This document shows, one piece after another, positions 1-11,063 of a stretch of DNA of 64,000 nt (the first letter of the stretch is position 1; each line of letters begins with the position of its first letter). The translations under genes were made by a program, and so were the position numbers. The DNA is from Phymatolithon calcareum (lineage: Eukaryota; Rhodophyta; Florideophyceae; Hapalidiales): NCBI GenBank assembly GCA_977006965.1, contig OZ345360.1, forward strand, positions 2,108,001 through 2,172,000. The letters run 5' to 3'. Below the pieces are notes generated by a model, which made no database searches, had not been told where the DNA came from, and saw only the letters and a list, made by a program, of their open reading frames with translations.

Positions 1-1525
1 GCCACCCAAGCTGGACCTCGGTGTGTCGAGTGACTTCGACTGAATGAATGCACACAGGTGCAACCTTGCTTCCTGTCGATGCTGTAAGCCACCTAAAAGT
101 AAACTCCACCGCTCCAATTTGAGTTGCAATTTGGAAACTGTGCTCCAGTTACAATTGCAATTCGAAACTCTGCTCCAATTACAGTTGCAATAGCGAAAAC
201 TCCGTGCAATAAGTATAAAATTGCAATTAATTGCAATTAGCTGCAATAAAATTAAATTGAGACGATCCCTGGTTGTGATCAACTCTGGCGTAAAGAGTTG
301 ATTTTGTTGATGATATAACTAGACTAGTAGGTCGTTGTCTTTATGGATGCACTTGATAACTAACAGTGTACAGCAAGTGAGCACACAGTGAACGGCAAGT
401 GCACGTTACTTTGTTAAAACAAATATGAGCTGTATACGAAGTCAAAATTACGCCTGTTCTATGCTGCAGTGCTGGCTGTAATCACTGAGTGTGTAAAGCT
501 AAGGTTGAGTTTATATTGAAAAGGGCGATCTATCTCTGATGCGATGCTTCCTACTAAAACTACGAAGGGAAACTGCTTAAGTAGGCTTCCGATTACCTTG
601 CAGCCATGGGGTTTGCTGGAAGCAAATTGCGTGCTTCCTTCTGGCAGAACATATGCAGGAATTTAGATCGCCTACTGCAGCTTCTGGCACCACTGCATCA
701 TTGCGTGTCTACATGGTGCAAGCCGATCACGTGACTGCCGAAGAGTGCTTTATGAATTGAGGGTAACGCTCAGTCCACAGAAGAGTGATAAAGGCAAAGT
801 AGAGTGCAATTTTTTGAAAAATTTCGTGCAGATCCCCGAGCAACTGTGCATCTTAGCTCTCCTACTTTATGATTAGCAAGTAATGTCTCGATCTATACGA
901 CATACATGCCAGTCTGTAGAACACGATCAATGCCAATCTTCCAAATTGTAGCCAAAATCAATCGGACAGCGGCACCCTAAAGACACACCCAAAAGGATTC
1001 CCATGCCATTTCTAGACACTAGACACATCCCTAAAGGAACTTGGAAACGCTTGTTGGTGGCAAATGCTTGAACAATTCTCACTATCTAGTAGCTGACCCC
1101 ATGATTACTGTAGACTCACTTCGACGCCTTGAGTATACAGTATACAGTAGGATCATTCTGAGCGTGGCACAAGGACGTGGAGACATCAGACCGAGGTTAT
1201 GATGACACCCCCTGTACACCAATTAATAGCTCATGTGTGAACATATGGCCCGGGGGCCTGTCAAAATTCCATACATACAGGCCAGTATGACATCCTATAG
1301 AAAGGATTTCTCAAGTTTTTTTATCAAAAATTAATCTCAGTGTATTAATGTATTAACAATTATTATAATACATACTGTCCGCAATCTGGGGTATCCACCC
1401 ATGTCCCTCCAGAACATCGCCAACCGCAAGCTTTCTCCCGGATAACCAGATTCCGCCACGCCACCTGTCGACGCAAATTAGCACAACGACGATCGCGACC
1501 TCAGTCGCGGCGTGCGCCACAGCGC
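1..1525. other. Repeat-derived intergenic DNA, 5' of JmjC gene
   Basis: No supported gene. The first 60 bases end in a GAATGAATG run resembling the (AATG)n tails of the LINE fragments further along, so this may be a LINE 3' end (weak). Around 110-260 the DNA is rich in short TTGCAATT-like words, as are the stretches near 23.46 kb and 32.1 kb. The last 100 bases before the JmjC start are GC-richer and probably hold its promoter and leader; I see no TATA box there. Confidence 0.5.
111..202. repeat. Minisatellite, three copies of about 30 bp
   Basis: Three head-to-tail imperfect copies starting at 111, 142 and 172, each opening with GCTCCA and containing TTGCAAT followed by GAAACT or a variant. 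Seen directly by aligning the three units. No coding role is apparent. Confidence 0.6.
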
Positions 1526-3556
1526 ATGGGCCGTGCGCCCACAATGTGGAGCAACCACGCGGGTGTGCAGCCGCTAGGAAACCTGCTGTACGAGCAGGGT
1601 GGGCTTGTCGCCGGTCGCAAGTCGAGGGCAAGAACGCTCGGTGCATTTGCAGTACTCTCGGACGAGTTGATCTGTCGTCTCATGCCGTTCCTGACCCCAG
1701 ATGATCTAGCCAAGTTCTGCCAGGTTTCATCCGGCTGTCGTGCTTTCGCTATGGACGAGGATCTTTGGCGTGCCGCCGTTTTTTCAGAGTTTGGCATTTC
1801 ATTTCTTTTCGCGAAATCGTGGCGCAAGACATACATCCGTGCTCGCCTCGCGAAGAACCCAGAGGCTGTGTCTTCCAGAGATCGGCAGAACGCCGCAATC
1901 AACTGGCATACAAACTGCATCCCTTTTTATTCCGATGTTTTGTTCCACAAGTGGCGCTGCCTTTATGCGATGATCCAGCCCAAGTGGACAGAATTCGACA
2001 ATGCAACGCGTGTCTCCCCGGCAACCATGAGTCCGGATATGTTTCGAGAACAGTTTGAGGAGACGGGAATACCTGTAGTGATTCGAGACGTTGTGAACAA
2101 ATGGCCGGCGTTCAATAAGTGGAAGATTGACTACCTCATCGCAAAGTATGCGAAAACGAAATTCCATGCTGGCGGCTTCGAGTTTCCACTGCAGGATTAT
2201 TTCACTTATTGTTACGGTGTGCACGAATTGGATGATCAAACTTTGACCATTTTCGACAAGAAATTTGCAGACAAGGCACCGGAAATGGCGACAGATTACG
2301 AGGTGCCGAGTTACTTTGATGAAGATCTCTTTTCTGTTTTCGGCGATAGCATGCGCCCGGATTATCGCTGGCTCATTATTGGTCCCGAACGAAGTGGCTC
2401 ATCTTTCCACAAAGACCCCAATTGCACGTCTGCATGGAACGGCGTCGTAACCGGGAGGAAGAAGTGGATGTTGTTTCCCCCAAAGTTTCCACCACCAGGT
2501 GTTATTCCGTCGGATGATGGCGGCAACGTCACAGGGCCGGTGAGCGTAATGGAATGGTTTTTGAACTACTACGACGCGGCGCATGAGTACGGCAAGAGCG
2601 TTGGGGCTATCGAGTGTGTCGTCAGTGCTGGAGAGATGATGTTCATCCCCGCTGGTTGGTGGCACGTTGTGTTAAATTTGGATTTCACAATTGCAATCAC
2701 ACAGAACTACGCCAGCTCAGCAAACGTCGTAAGTGTGGCCAAGTGGCTGAAGTACAAACCTGAGCAAATCAGTGGATGCGCGTCGGAAAAGCAAAAGCTG
2801 TACATTTCGTCAAATTTTGCTCGATTGGTCGCGGAAAAGCGTACTGATTTGCGGCGGCGTCTCAGGGCGAGCCGAATACTGTCTGCCGAGGATGGTGCCG
2901 TCTTCCTGCCGGAAACGGATGACGAAGATTCAGAATCAAGTTACGACGAAGATTTGTCTGTTTCGGAAGATATTGGTCAGGACGGTTTAAAAAAAGGCAA
3001 AACAGGGCATGCTGTGTCAAAAGGGGGACATATGAATGGAAATGGTGTTGAAGCAGGCAACATTGCCATTGCGTCTCGCCTTCCTGCGATGCCTGTATCC
3101 AAGGAGGAGAACGGATCGAGGATTACTTGTCACGACGTTGTGGAGGCTACAGACAAACCTGCTGCGAAGGAAAAGAGTTTTGATGGAGTGCAAAAGGAGG
3201 ACACCGCAGCCAGGAAAGACTCTCTTAATGCCACGGAGTCTGCGAATGAGTCTGCTGGAAAAATCATGTGCCGTGGTGAAGTATCAAAAGTGAACACTGC
3301 AACGAAGGAGTACGCTGATCGAACAGAGTCCGCAGGTGAAGCTGCTGCAAATCTTCTGCGAGTTGATGGAGTAGCAAAGGGAGGCAATTGCGCGAAGGAA
3401 TGCACTGATGCGAATGAGTCCAATGTCGAACCTGCTGCAAAGAAGCCGCGCATCGGTCTTTGGCAAAGCCTTAAGCAGAAGACTTCGAAACATGAAGCGG
3501 CAGAGCTGGATAGCGGGTCAACAAACGAAAAGTTCTCGTTCGACTTCCAAGTGTGA
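1526..3556 (+). CDS. F-box and JmjC-domain oxygenase (JMJD6-like)
   Basis: 676 aa. A probable nuclear 2-oxoglutarate/Fe(II) dioxygenase acting on protein Lys or Arg side chains. An F-box-like segment (about residues 42-88, beginning LSDELICRLMPFL) is followed by a JMJD6-type JmjC domain (about 170-410). The metal ligands are visible: H295 and D297 in FHKDPN, and H380 in AGWWHV. N305, K312 and T392 sit at the spacings of the 2-oxoglutarate contacts in JMJD6, so the domain looks active. The C-terminal 220 residues are acidic then low complexity, with degenerate repeats rich in NES, AAK and KE and a basic KKPR near the end that may be a nuclear signal. Land-plant JMJ21-type proteins also join F-box and JmjC but add a kinase-like domain that is absent here. 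ATG at 1526 is the first in frame; no intron is needed. The gene converges on the AAA+ gene. The substrate and SCF partnership are inference. Confidence 0.9.
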   Translation: MGRAPTMWSNHAGVQPLGNLLYEQGGLVAGRKSRARTLGAFAVLSDELICRLMPFLTPDDLAKFCQVSSGCRAFAMDEDLWRAAVFSEFGISFLFAKSWRKTYIRARLAKNPEAVSSRDRQNAAINWHTNCIPFYSDVLFHKWRCLYAMIQPKWTEFDNATRVSPATMSPDMFREQFEETGIPVVIRDVVNKWPAFNKWKIDYLIAKYAKTKFHAGGFEFPLQDYFTYCYGVHELDDQTLTIFDKKFADKAPEMATDYEVPSYFDEDLFSVFGDSMRPDYRWLIIGPERSGSSFHKDPNCTSAWNGVVTGRKKWMLFPPKFPPPGVIPSDDGGNVTGPVSVMEWFLNYYDAAHEYGKSVGAIECVVSAGEMMFIPAGWWHVVLNLDFTIAITQNYASSANVVSVAKWLKYKPEQISGCASEKQKLYISSNFARLVAEKRTDLRRRLRASRILSAEDGAVFLPETDDEDSESSYDEDLSVSEDIGQDGLKKGKTGHAVSKGGHMNGNGVEAGNIAIASRLPAMPVSKEENGSRITCHDVVEATDKPAAKEKSFDGVQKEDTAARKDSLNATESANESAGKIMCRGEVSKVNTATKEYADRTESAGEAAANLLRVDGVAKGGNCAKECTDANESNVEPAAKKPRIGLWQSLKQKTSKHEAAELDSGSTNEKFSFDFQV

Positions 3557-4511
3557 TAGTGAAGGAAATTGTGTTGTTGAGCAACAGCACGGTTGGTATT
3601 CAATTTTTCCTTTTGTGACCACAACTCGCTTGTTAAATTTGTGTTAGGATGTTTGTAGAGTAGTCGGTTAGTTTTTACTAATTCTTAGACTTCTAACAAT
3701 TTGTTGTAACTTCCCACGTGCCAAGCAAATTGGCACGCTTAAATTAGATAGGAATAATTGTCTAGGGGATGCACCAATGTTAGTTTAACACACTGCAGAG
3801 CAATGCAGGGAATCAAGATCCGCTCGGACGGCCCGGCATGGGTACAGGAGGGCGGCAGTCGGCCAGAGGACATGAGCGTGCGGGATAGCCACCCTCACTA
3901 AGGAATTGCATGAGAAGAGCGCCGTCGCCATCGCTCTTCGTCGGAGTACGCAAACTCATTTCCTTTGCGGTTCTCCAAGCCAATTGGAACTTATTGATGC
4001 CGGGCAAGTCAAGAAGTATCCTTGCCCCTGTCTTCGAATGACATAATGGAATGAATTATGAAGCTCCTGTTACAAAAAATTTCATGTGAAGAGGCTGATT
4101 TAAGACCCTTTCGATCCTCAAAGAGCCAATTGCTGTAATAATTGGAAAATGACGACAGCAGTCTCGCTTTATTTTATTTTCTCAATACAATAGTGTGCTA
4201 TCCGACTACGAAGCTCACTCACAGCTCTCACCTTAAGAGTCGAAGACGCTTACTGGTCCACCTTAGCCCAGCCCTGTGCGAACGCAGACGGCACTGCTAT
4301 TCATGACATACACAATATCGACTGAGCTCCTTTTCCGTTAGAAAAGTGTTCCAGTGCACGGCAATTTCGTTCTTTCACCGAGAAGTGTGGTAAATATTGA
4401 AGTTTGAAACTATCACCCCAACGTCGCTCCAACAATAGTGCTCTCATGAGCAGGACGCAAAACTACATCAGTTTTTCTTCACGGCACGCGAAGAATTTCA
4501 TCTCTGCCATG
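3557..4511. other. Intergenic region between convergent genes
   Basis: 955 bases between the stop codons of the JmjC and AAA+ genes, so it carries both 3' UTRs. A small perfect hairpin at 3717-3737 (8-bp arms CGTGCCAA/TTGGCACG, 5-base loop) lies 160 bases past the JmjC stop and could mark its 3' end. Short open frames here show no family features. Confidence 0.5.
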
Positions 4512-7500
4512 CTAAGCGTATAAAGCACGTACCCAAGGGGCGGTGCAATTCGTATCGTGCACAAGATCCACCTCTGCCTCACACGATTCAAAGAGATCCT
4601 GTGCGGTCAGAACACTATCCGTGCTCATCTTCTGCACTGAAAGAGACTGGTTTCCTCTTCGTGCTGCAGTCGCCGCTGCTCGATTAATGCACGCCAGTAT
4701 CCTGGCCCCGGTGGTATCGTACTTATTTGCAATCTTTACGAGCGCCTCATCGACATCCGGTGCACACGGCGTATCTTTCGGAATGAGCTGCCTCCAAAGT
4801 TGCAGCCTCTCTTTCCGATTCGGCTTTGTAAGTTGCACGATGTACCGCAGGAGAACAGCGATCCTGTTTGGAACCGGTGTATGTGCCGCCCATCCCGCAT
4901 CAGCGTGAGAATCTGCAGTCTCCACACATATCACAACCAATCCGTTGTACGACTTGATGTTATACAATAGCTCAAGCCCTTGAGATGCAATGTTATGAGG
5001 AATTGAGGCCTCAAGCATAAGCCATTCTCCCTGTTCGACGACAACCACAGCGCCTGCTACTGCAGCTTCACTAAACATCTTGCCGATCTCGTATGCACTA
5101 GGTCCCTTGCGAAGAATTTCGGTCATAGAAAGAGTCTGTAAAGGCCTTCCGGTTTCAAAGCCCAAACATGCTGCGGCGTGAGTTTTGCCAGATCCGTGTG
5201 GTCCCATAATGAGCACACAATTCGATCGCGCCTGCTGCCCCTTGAAGCCCCACCTTGTTGAAAGTACTCTTCTGACGCGTTCAACTTCCACAACTTCACT
5301 CAGCCTCCTCTTTCCTTCATCGCAGGCCACGAGAGTTTCAAGACCGGCTGTAGGAATGATTCTTCTCTGCAACCGTGTCCTGTTCAAATCTGCCCTTGAC
5401 TGGCGGTGGCAAGCAACCCGAAGGTCCTCCATTGTGATTTGTACTTCTTTTGCCCCTAGTTCTTTGTACTCTTTGTCATCAGCTTCGCTTCGGCGTTTGT
5501 TCATGACCCTTGTAACTGCACTGGCAAGAGCTTCAAACATAGCGTTCTTGATAAATCCTCCAGTGAGTTCAAACTCGATTGAAAGGGCCTCCAAGCTGAC
5601 ATCATCCGCGAGAATCTTGTCTTTCGGAATGTGGCGCTTCCAAATGTCGAGTCGCATCTGCGCATCTGGTTCTGGAAATTCGAGCGAAAGCGCAATACGC
5701 CGATGCATAGCTTCATCTAAGCTCTGAGGTCGATTTGTCGCCTGTGATGCGACAGCAAGTGAGAAAAAAATTGAACTTATCGTTAGACTTCAAAATGGAA
5801 AAGTGGTCCACACAATTGTGAAGAACGAAAGAACTTACCAGAATAACAACTCCATCAAAATTCTCCATTTCCTGCAGAATAGCTCCCACTCTGGCACCAC
5901 CACTCCCACGAGTTTTCAGCAATGCATCGCACTCGTCCATGAAAACAATAGCGTTCTGAACTGTCGCTTCTCGGAAAATGACCTTCAAAGTGTCGGCGTC
6001 CGTCATGTTATTAGTTGACGACAGGGAATTGACGTCAATCAAAAGAACCTTTCTCCCCAAATGTGAAGCAAGAGCGTTCGCAAACAGAGTTTTTCCAGTG
6101 CCAGACTTGCCATGGAAAAACAAGCTCAGTCCTCGCCCGTATCGCACAATATCATCAAATCCAAGTTCTTTCCTGAGTTTCCGGAACACTTCGAAGTTTT
6201 CAACTCGTTCAACGATAAGCCGCTTCAGTTTCTGAGGGAGAATCACCGTCTCCATAGAGACTTCTGGAGAATAGCATTCCGCGTTCGCCATAATCTCAGA
6301 CATCTCAGTCTCAAGTCCGACTATATAATCAAACAGCATGCGGTCAAGGGAGCAGGACAGTTCGCCAAGGTCTTGAGTGCCGGGACCCATCCTCTCCTTG
6401 TGTAGGAAGACAACACCTGACGCCACAAGCCTAGAGCTCCTGTAAAACGATGCTCTTGCTTTGATCTCATTTTCGAGGTTCCCGTCACACAGTCTCTGAA
6501 TTATGGTACTGATGTGTAAATTTTGGCCTATTCCTCGTCCCATCATTCCGCGAGAATGTCTCAGCTTTGGATCCAGGATATTTCCAACTATGTAATCGCC
6601 GAAAAAAGTCAAATGGTTTTGAAGTCCGCGTTAGTAAGAACGCCACTAAAGAGGAACAATAATAAAGAGGGTGAGAAAAAACTTACTCAGAGATAGAACG
6701 ACCAGGCGCTCAAAGCGGGAAAGCCCCAGTTTTTTCACCAGACGCTCCAATTTTGGATAAAATATTCCTTTCCTCTGAGTCATTTGCAACCTCGCAGTGA
6801 ATTTTGATTCTGCCTTCTTGTACTTCATTTCAGCTCTTCTCTTCTCGCCTTCCCTAAAACCCCCCTTGCCACGCCGACGAAATGGAGCGTCATGCTCAAT
6901 GTCGCGCATCATGGATATTGACATGGCAGCTGAAATAACAGCAATACCGTCAGACAAGTACTCCAAATCTGACTCGTATGGAAGAATTTCATCTGCTTTG
7001 CCGCCGTCCTGTGCGCAAGCATCATCCAATGTATTGACTTCTGAAGCAGCTGGATGTTCAGATGCACCCGGCGGTCCCTCCTCAAGCGATCCAATCAGTG
7101 CAGAAATTTTTTCAGGATGTTCGACAAATTCGTTCGCACTCGCCTTAGAATCGGTGTTACTTTCCTTAAGCTTGTCAGCATCCTTCTTGTCCATAGGGAT
7201 TCCGCCAATCATTACAACTCCATTCACAATCGAAAACACGGTTCCTTTCTCGGCAGCTAACGTTGCGGCCATAGCAGACGACGAGAGAGACATTCCTTCA
7301 TCGAATGTGAGATCGCCACCATAGAGGGCCTTTATGACTGGTCCATGAACAACCATTCCTGTGTATTCGTCAACGTAGGTAACGAGTCCCTGCTTTATAT
7401 GCTTCCGGTTCGGCGAAAAAAATGAAAACATCTCAGTCCTAGACATTCCGGCGAATTTGCGACACTGGCGCCTGGGATTCTTCAACTCGTTGTCTCGTCC

Positions 7501-7908
7501 GGAATCGCTGTGAACAAGAATGTATACGAACGCACGCACCTCCTTTTCCGAGAATCCTACAGCTTCAGCCAGGCGATAAAGCCGCGGCTTGTACGCACTG
7601 GAGGAGAGTCGAGCAGTGAGGGCATCGTCGAGTGAGGAACGCGTTGAGTGCAATGCAGATATGAGCCCGCGTCGACCGGGGAGCACATCAAACTGATCGC
7701 ACATTCTGATTACTTGCTTGCGCGTCTCTTCGGCGCAGCGCTGCATCATTTCCCATGCTTGCATCGTAAGCTCGTCGGTAAGAGGAGTTTTGTCATCTTG
7801 CAGAGATATTAGCGTATCTAGGGCGTCCGGCAGACTGCGGTTGAGAATATCGTCAGCGTCGTCCGTGTTGTTTTCGACTTCCAGCACAGATAGCTCCTCG
7901 TTTGCCAT
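4512..7908 (-). CDS. Tandem AAA+ ATPase, three exons
   Basis: Spliced product 1066 aa from exons 7908-6687, 6587-5839 and 5741-4512. The joins keep the frame and restore AAA motifs (the second gives VVIL-ATNRP, the sensor-1 strand). Residues 1 to about 500 have no family I recognise; they include an acidic start, a helical segment and a basic stretch near 350. AAA module 1 has Walker A GKSGTGKT (567-574), Walker B IVFMDE (D625, E626) and sensor-1 N660, so it should hydrolyse ATP. AAA module 2 has Walker A GPHGSGKT (837-844), but at the Walker B position it has VVVVEQ (893-894) instead of the DE pair, so it may bind ATP without hydrolysing it. The architecture recalls classical AAA proteins with one active and one regulatory ring; cell location and substrate are unknown. 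ATG 7908 is in a good context (AAACATGGC). Confidence 0.85.
5742..5838 (-). other. Spliceosomal intron 2 of the AAA+ gene (97 bp)
   Basis: Donor GTAAGT, acceptor TCACAG, a TCTAAC branch-like word and a T-rich tract before the acceptor. Phase 0. Removal joins the beta-strand VVIL to ATNRP, the expected sensor-1 context of an AAA domain. Confidence 0.88.
6588..6686 (-). other. Spliceosomal intron 1 of the AAA+ gene (99 bp)
   Basis: Donor GTAAGT right after CTGA and acceptor ACATAG. A perfect TACTAAC branch-site word lies about 45 bases before the acceptor. Splicing is phase 1 and joins SL to IGNILDP in frame, replacing an in-frame extension that runs into a stop. Confidence 0.85.
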
Positions 7909-9899
7909 GTTTGCAAAGCGGTAGACTGCAGTGTGTCATTGAGGTTGTGGAATGGGGATCTGGCTTTTAAGGCTGTCAGATATTTCCCTGTGTGCCGCAA
8001 CGACAAGGGGCACGTGTACCCAGGTTTGCAGGTGTAGCATTGAGACGGGAAGGTACAGATTCCTACGAGGATCATAATAATGATTCCCAATACAGAAACA
8101 ACCGTAAGTGTACAGTGTATGAATATGATTTTATGGTAGTACGTAGACCCTCTGGTGTGGGGGAAGGAGGCAACTACATTAACACTTTGGATATTTGCCT
8201 CGTTTCGCCTATGATCAGGGCTGAGAAAAGCCGAAAAAACTCAGTTGAGGTGAGACTGACTGATCACCATTGACAACTCGGAACGTAGATCTCGCTTCTG
8301 GGACTTTCGGGTCAGTTCTGCGGGCAGGCCAGGACGAGAGGCCAAATAGGCCAGTAACTCGTCAGCTTTGATGGTGTCGGTCACTTTCTTACGTTCTCAT
8401 TTGGTTCATTTGGGCTTAAGGAACACCGTGCGGGAAATGTGTACTGTACTGTACTGTACTGTACCGTCTTGGTATCAAGAGCAGCGGCCCCCGAGTAATA
8501 CTGTTCAAGTTCGAGTTGGAGTTTAATTACTGCGATTTTCAGTTCCATGATTGCTTCGTTATCATTATCGTGCCACTCAGCCACATCATGTGATCTCACA
8601 GGTCTCAACTTTGTATCATATTGTTATCTGCCACTCAGTTCCCCCATCTGTGCCATCATGGCGATGATCGTGGAAATGCATTCGGGGGAAAACTAATAAG
8701 TAAATGACCAATGAGATTCTGTCGTAATGTCGTGTGGTTGGTATCCAAATCAATCATGGTCAGTGGCCTCGGCAGGTCGACGAAAAAGACTTCGCTTCAG
8801 TCGACGAAGTGAACACAGAGCTACTGCGAATTTATCATTTGCTTCTGCGTCTTCGTCATCGATGTTCTTTGAGAGAAGAATCAAATCTTGTGCGTGGATG
8901 AGCAAAGAACGTCTACTATTGCGAACGGTGTGAAACGCATGTTGTCGCCCGCTGACACGTCGGCTACCTTGAGTGAATGTAGACAGGCAGTCCGAAATAG
9001 AATAACTGAAGATGACACTACTAGTCTTAAGCGATGACCGAAGTCTTTCTCGAGGAAGTCACCACGATCAACTTTCCCAACCACAAACCATCACAACCCC
9101 CAAGGAAATGGAAACTTACTCTTCCAACGAAAGTCAGCAACGCATTTTACTCACATTGCCGAGCAACCATCCGTTGCGTATCATTGGATTGGATAATACT
9201 GCCGAAGTCACTATATCTACAGAGTTTTTGAACCAGCAGAGCTGTAGCACATAGCCGAAGCTACAATATCCCCCTCGGAGTTTCTGACCAAGCAGTTTCT
9301 GCCCACGCAAGTTGTGCCGGCGTCAGGAATCTGTCGTCGTCTCATTAAGGGCTTGAACTCGTCGTTCAGTTCATATACAGTATACTCACGAGACTTTCAA
9401 AAACAGTACCCCCCAATTTTTCAACATTCTCTTGATCTATCGCGAAAACATGAGCACGGCAGTTCTGTCGCCCACTGTATAAGTCAACCAAACGCTCAAG
9501 ATTCTGACAGCTTTTTCTGCGCAAAATCAGAACTCTCAAACTGCAATACAATGGGCTTTTTCAAATCGAAGAAGTTCTTGGGTCTCGAGGTTCGGCACTC
9601 AACCAACTACTCCCTGTTCTCTACACGACCAGGGATATGAATTCTGGCTGACGAAAAAAAATGGAAGGCATAAAATGCATCTACAGTTTCAGCGTCTGAC
9701 ATCATCTATATGCAGAGAGTAAGAGTATCATATGAGCCAAACAAACGGATGAACCCCAATACTGCTCTGCAATTCGAATTTACGAAGCAAAAACCGTCTT
9801 GTGTCTCGATATTGGATTTGCATCCCCTTTTCGCTTGCTGCGAACGGTATTTTCGTGCATGTGAGACCTTCCTGACGAACCAAAATAGCGTTTGAGATG
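7909..9899. other. Intergenic region with degenerate fragments
   Basis: No supportable gene. Several frames carry short open pieces broken by stops, which looks like decayed coding or transposon DNA. Upstream of 7908 this region must contain the AAA+ promoter; no TATA box is evident. Confidence 0.45.
8442..8464. repeat. (TACTG)n microsatellite
   Basis: A run of about four and a half TACTG units. The same word, often as palindromic TACTGTACAGTA, recurs at many sites between 57 and 61 kb. Confidence 0.8.
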
Positions 9900-9901
9900 A
9901 C

Positions 9902-10420
9902 ATGCATCAGCGTCCTGCGATACTTGAAAACATCCCTTCCCCACCCGCCCGTTTCTTTTCGCGGAATGCTTCGCCGTGTGTTCCCCGCAGCCCCAATCCA
10001 AACGACAATTATGGACCCATCGTAGAGCTCCCGGTGCATTCTTTCAAACCCCACCATGGTCAATCTCCTCGTAAAACACCTGATCGCAGAAGAACACGAT
10101 GGAAGCGGCGATGACGTTGGGAAGGGAAAGACAAAAGAATTCAAGGATTTTGCATCCATTCGCAACTTCTCCAGCTCCCGCAGACGAATCCGTGCGATTG
10201 TGACACTAGTGAACGCTTCGATACGAGAAGATATGAGCCGCGTTGCTGAATAAGATTAATGAAGAGTCTGAGGCCTTCGGAGTTTTTGAGGAATCTTGAC
10301 GCAGTCTTTAAGATCATCGTTGCGGACAAACAGGAAAACGCCGCAACGAGGCGACTAATCTTCGACAAAAGCTTTGTGACCAACCTGCTCACTCTCCTCT
10401 CCGGCAACACTCTGTGAAAG
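9902..10420 (+). pseudogene. Decayed coding remnant left of the copia insertion
   Basis: On the plus strand, gene-like peptide segments follow one another in shifting frames. The first is a 65-codon ATG-to-stop piece (10056-10253) with charged helical sequence. It is followed, with two apparent 1-base shifts, by pieces containing NEESEAFGVFEES and IIVADKQENAATRRL, ending at a stop about 10419. I read this as the 3' part of a broken gene, but I do not recognise the family and splicing could also explain it. Confidence 0.25.
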
Positions 10421-10522
10421 TCAAGCAAGAAGACACAAATATATTCGGGGAGCCGTTCAATCCGATTGCCGAGGACATAAGCACGTATATATTGAACGAT
10501 ATTGAATCCAACAGCGCATCTC

Positions 10523-11063
10523 TAGAGAACCCGGCGGTGAAAGTGATGATGCCATGTCGATGGCCGGTATAGCGTGGTTCAGGGTCTTCAGCCCGTTGCC
10601 GCTATTGCGATCGTGTGTAGCCTTGTCGGCGCGCAATCTTTGCGGTGAAAAATGATCAATTTTCTCCTGCTTTCTCCTCCCCCTTCTATCTCTCTGGGCG
10701 GAAACACTTATGTCTAAACGCGCACTAACTCTTCAAACTCTAAAGGTCTCGAGTGAGGAGCATACGAACTCCTGTGATGACACGAACGCATGAAATGCAG
10801 ATAAATTAATGTGACTAAGTAAAAGGGATTGGGATTGCTTTTGTACTCTTGGTATTGAATGGGCTTGCCGCGGATAGACGATTCGATGGCGCTCGCAATG
10901 TGCTTCATACGCGATGACCGCGTGGATCGCTGGACTCGATCTTGAATCATTGCTTCATAGTACGGTACTGATTTGATGCTCATGGGTTGTAAGAGCGGGA
11001 CAGTCACAAGACGTCTTACATTGTCTGGGCAAACTTCGCCGTTAGAGCACTATGCATTCTCCA
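10523..11063 (-). repeat. 3' LTR of element A
   Basis: Matches 15348-15888 base for base apart from about two substitutions (for example CGCGCA versus CGCACA near the start of the internal open frame). Its first 14 bases, on the minus strand, complete the pol reading frame up to its TAG. Like its partner it carries an open frame of about 97 codons (10714-11007) that I do not regard as a gene. Confidence 0.95.

Noticed and set aside
10714-11007. 97-codon frame in each LTR of element A (also 15539-15832)
   Set aside because: Present in both LTRs simply because the LTRs are duplicates; starts and sequence show no domain, and no independent copy was seen to test conservation.
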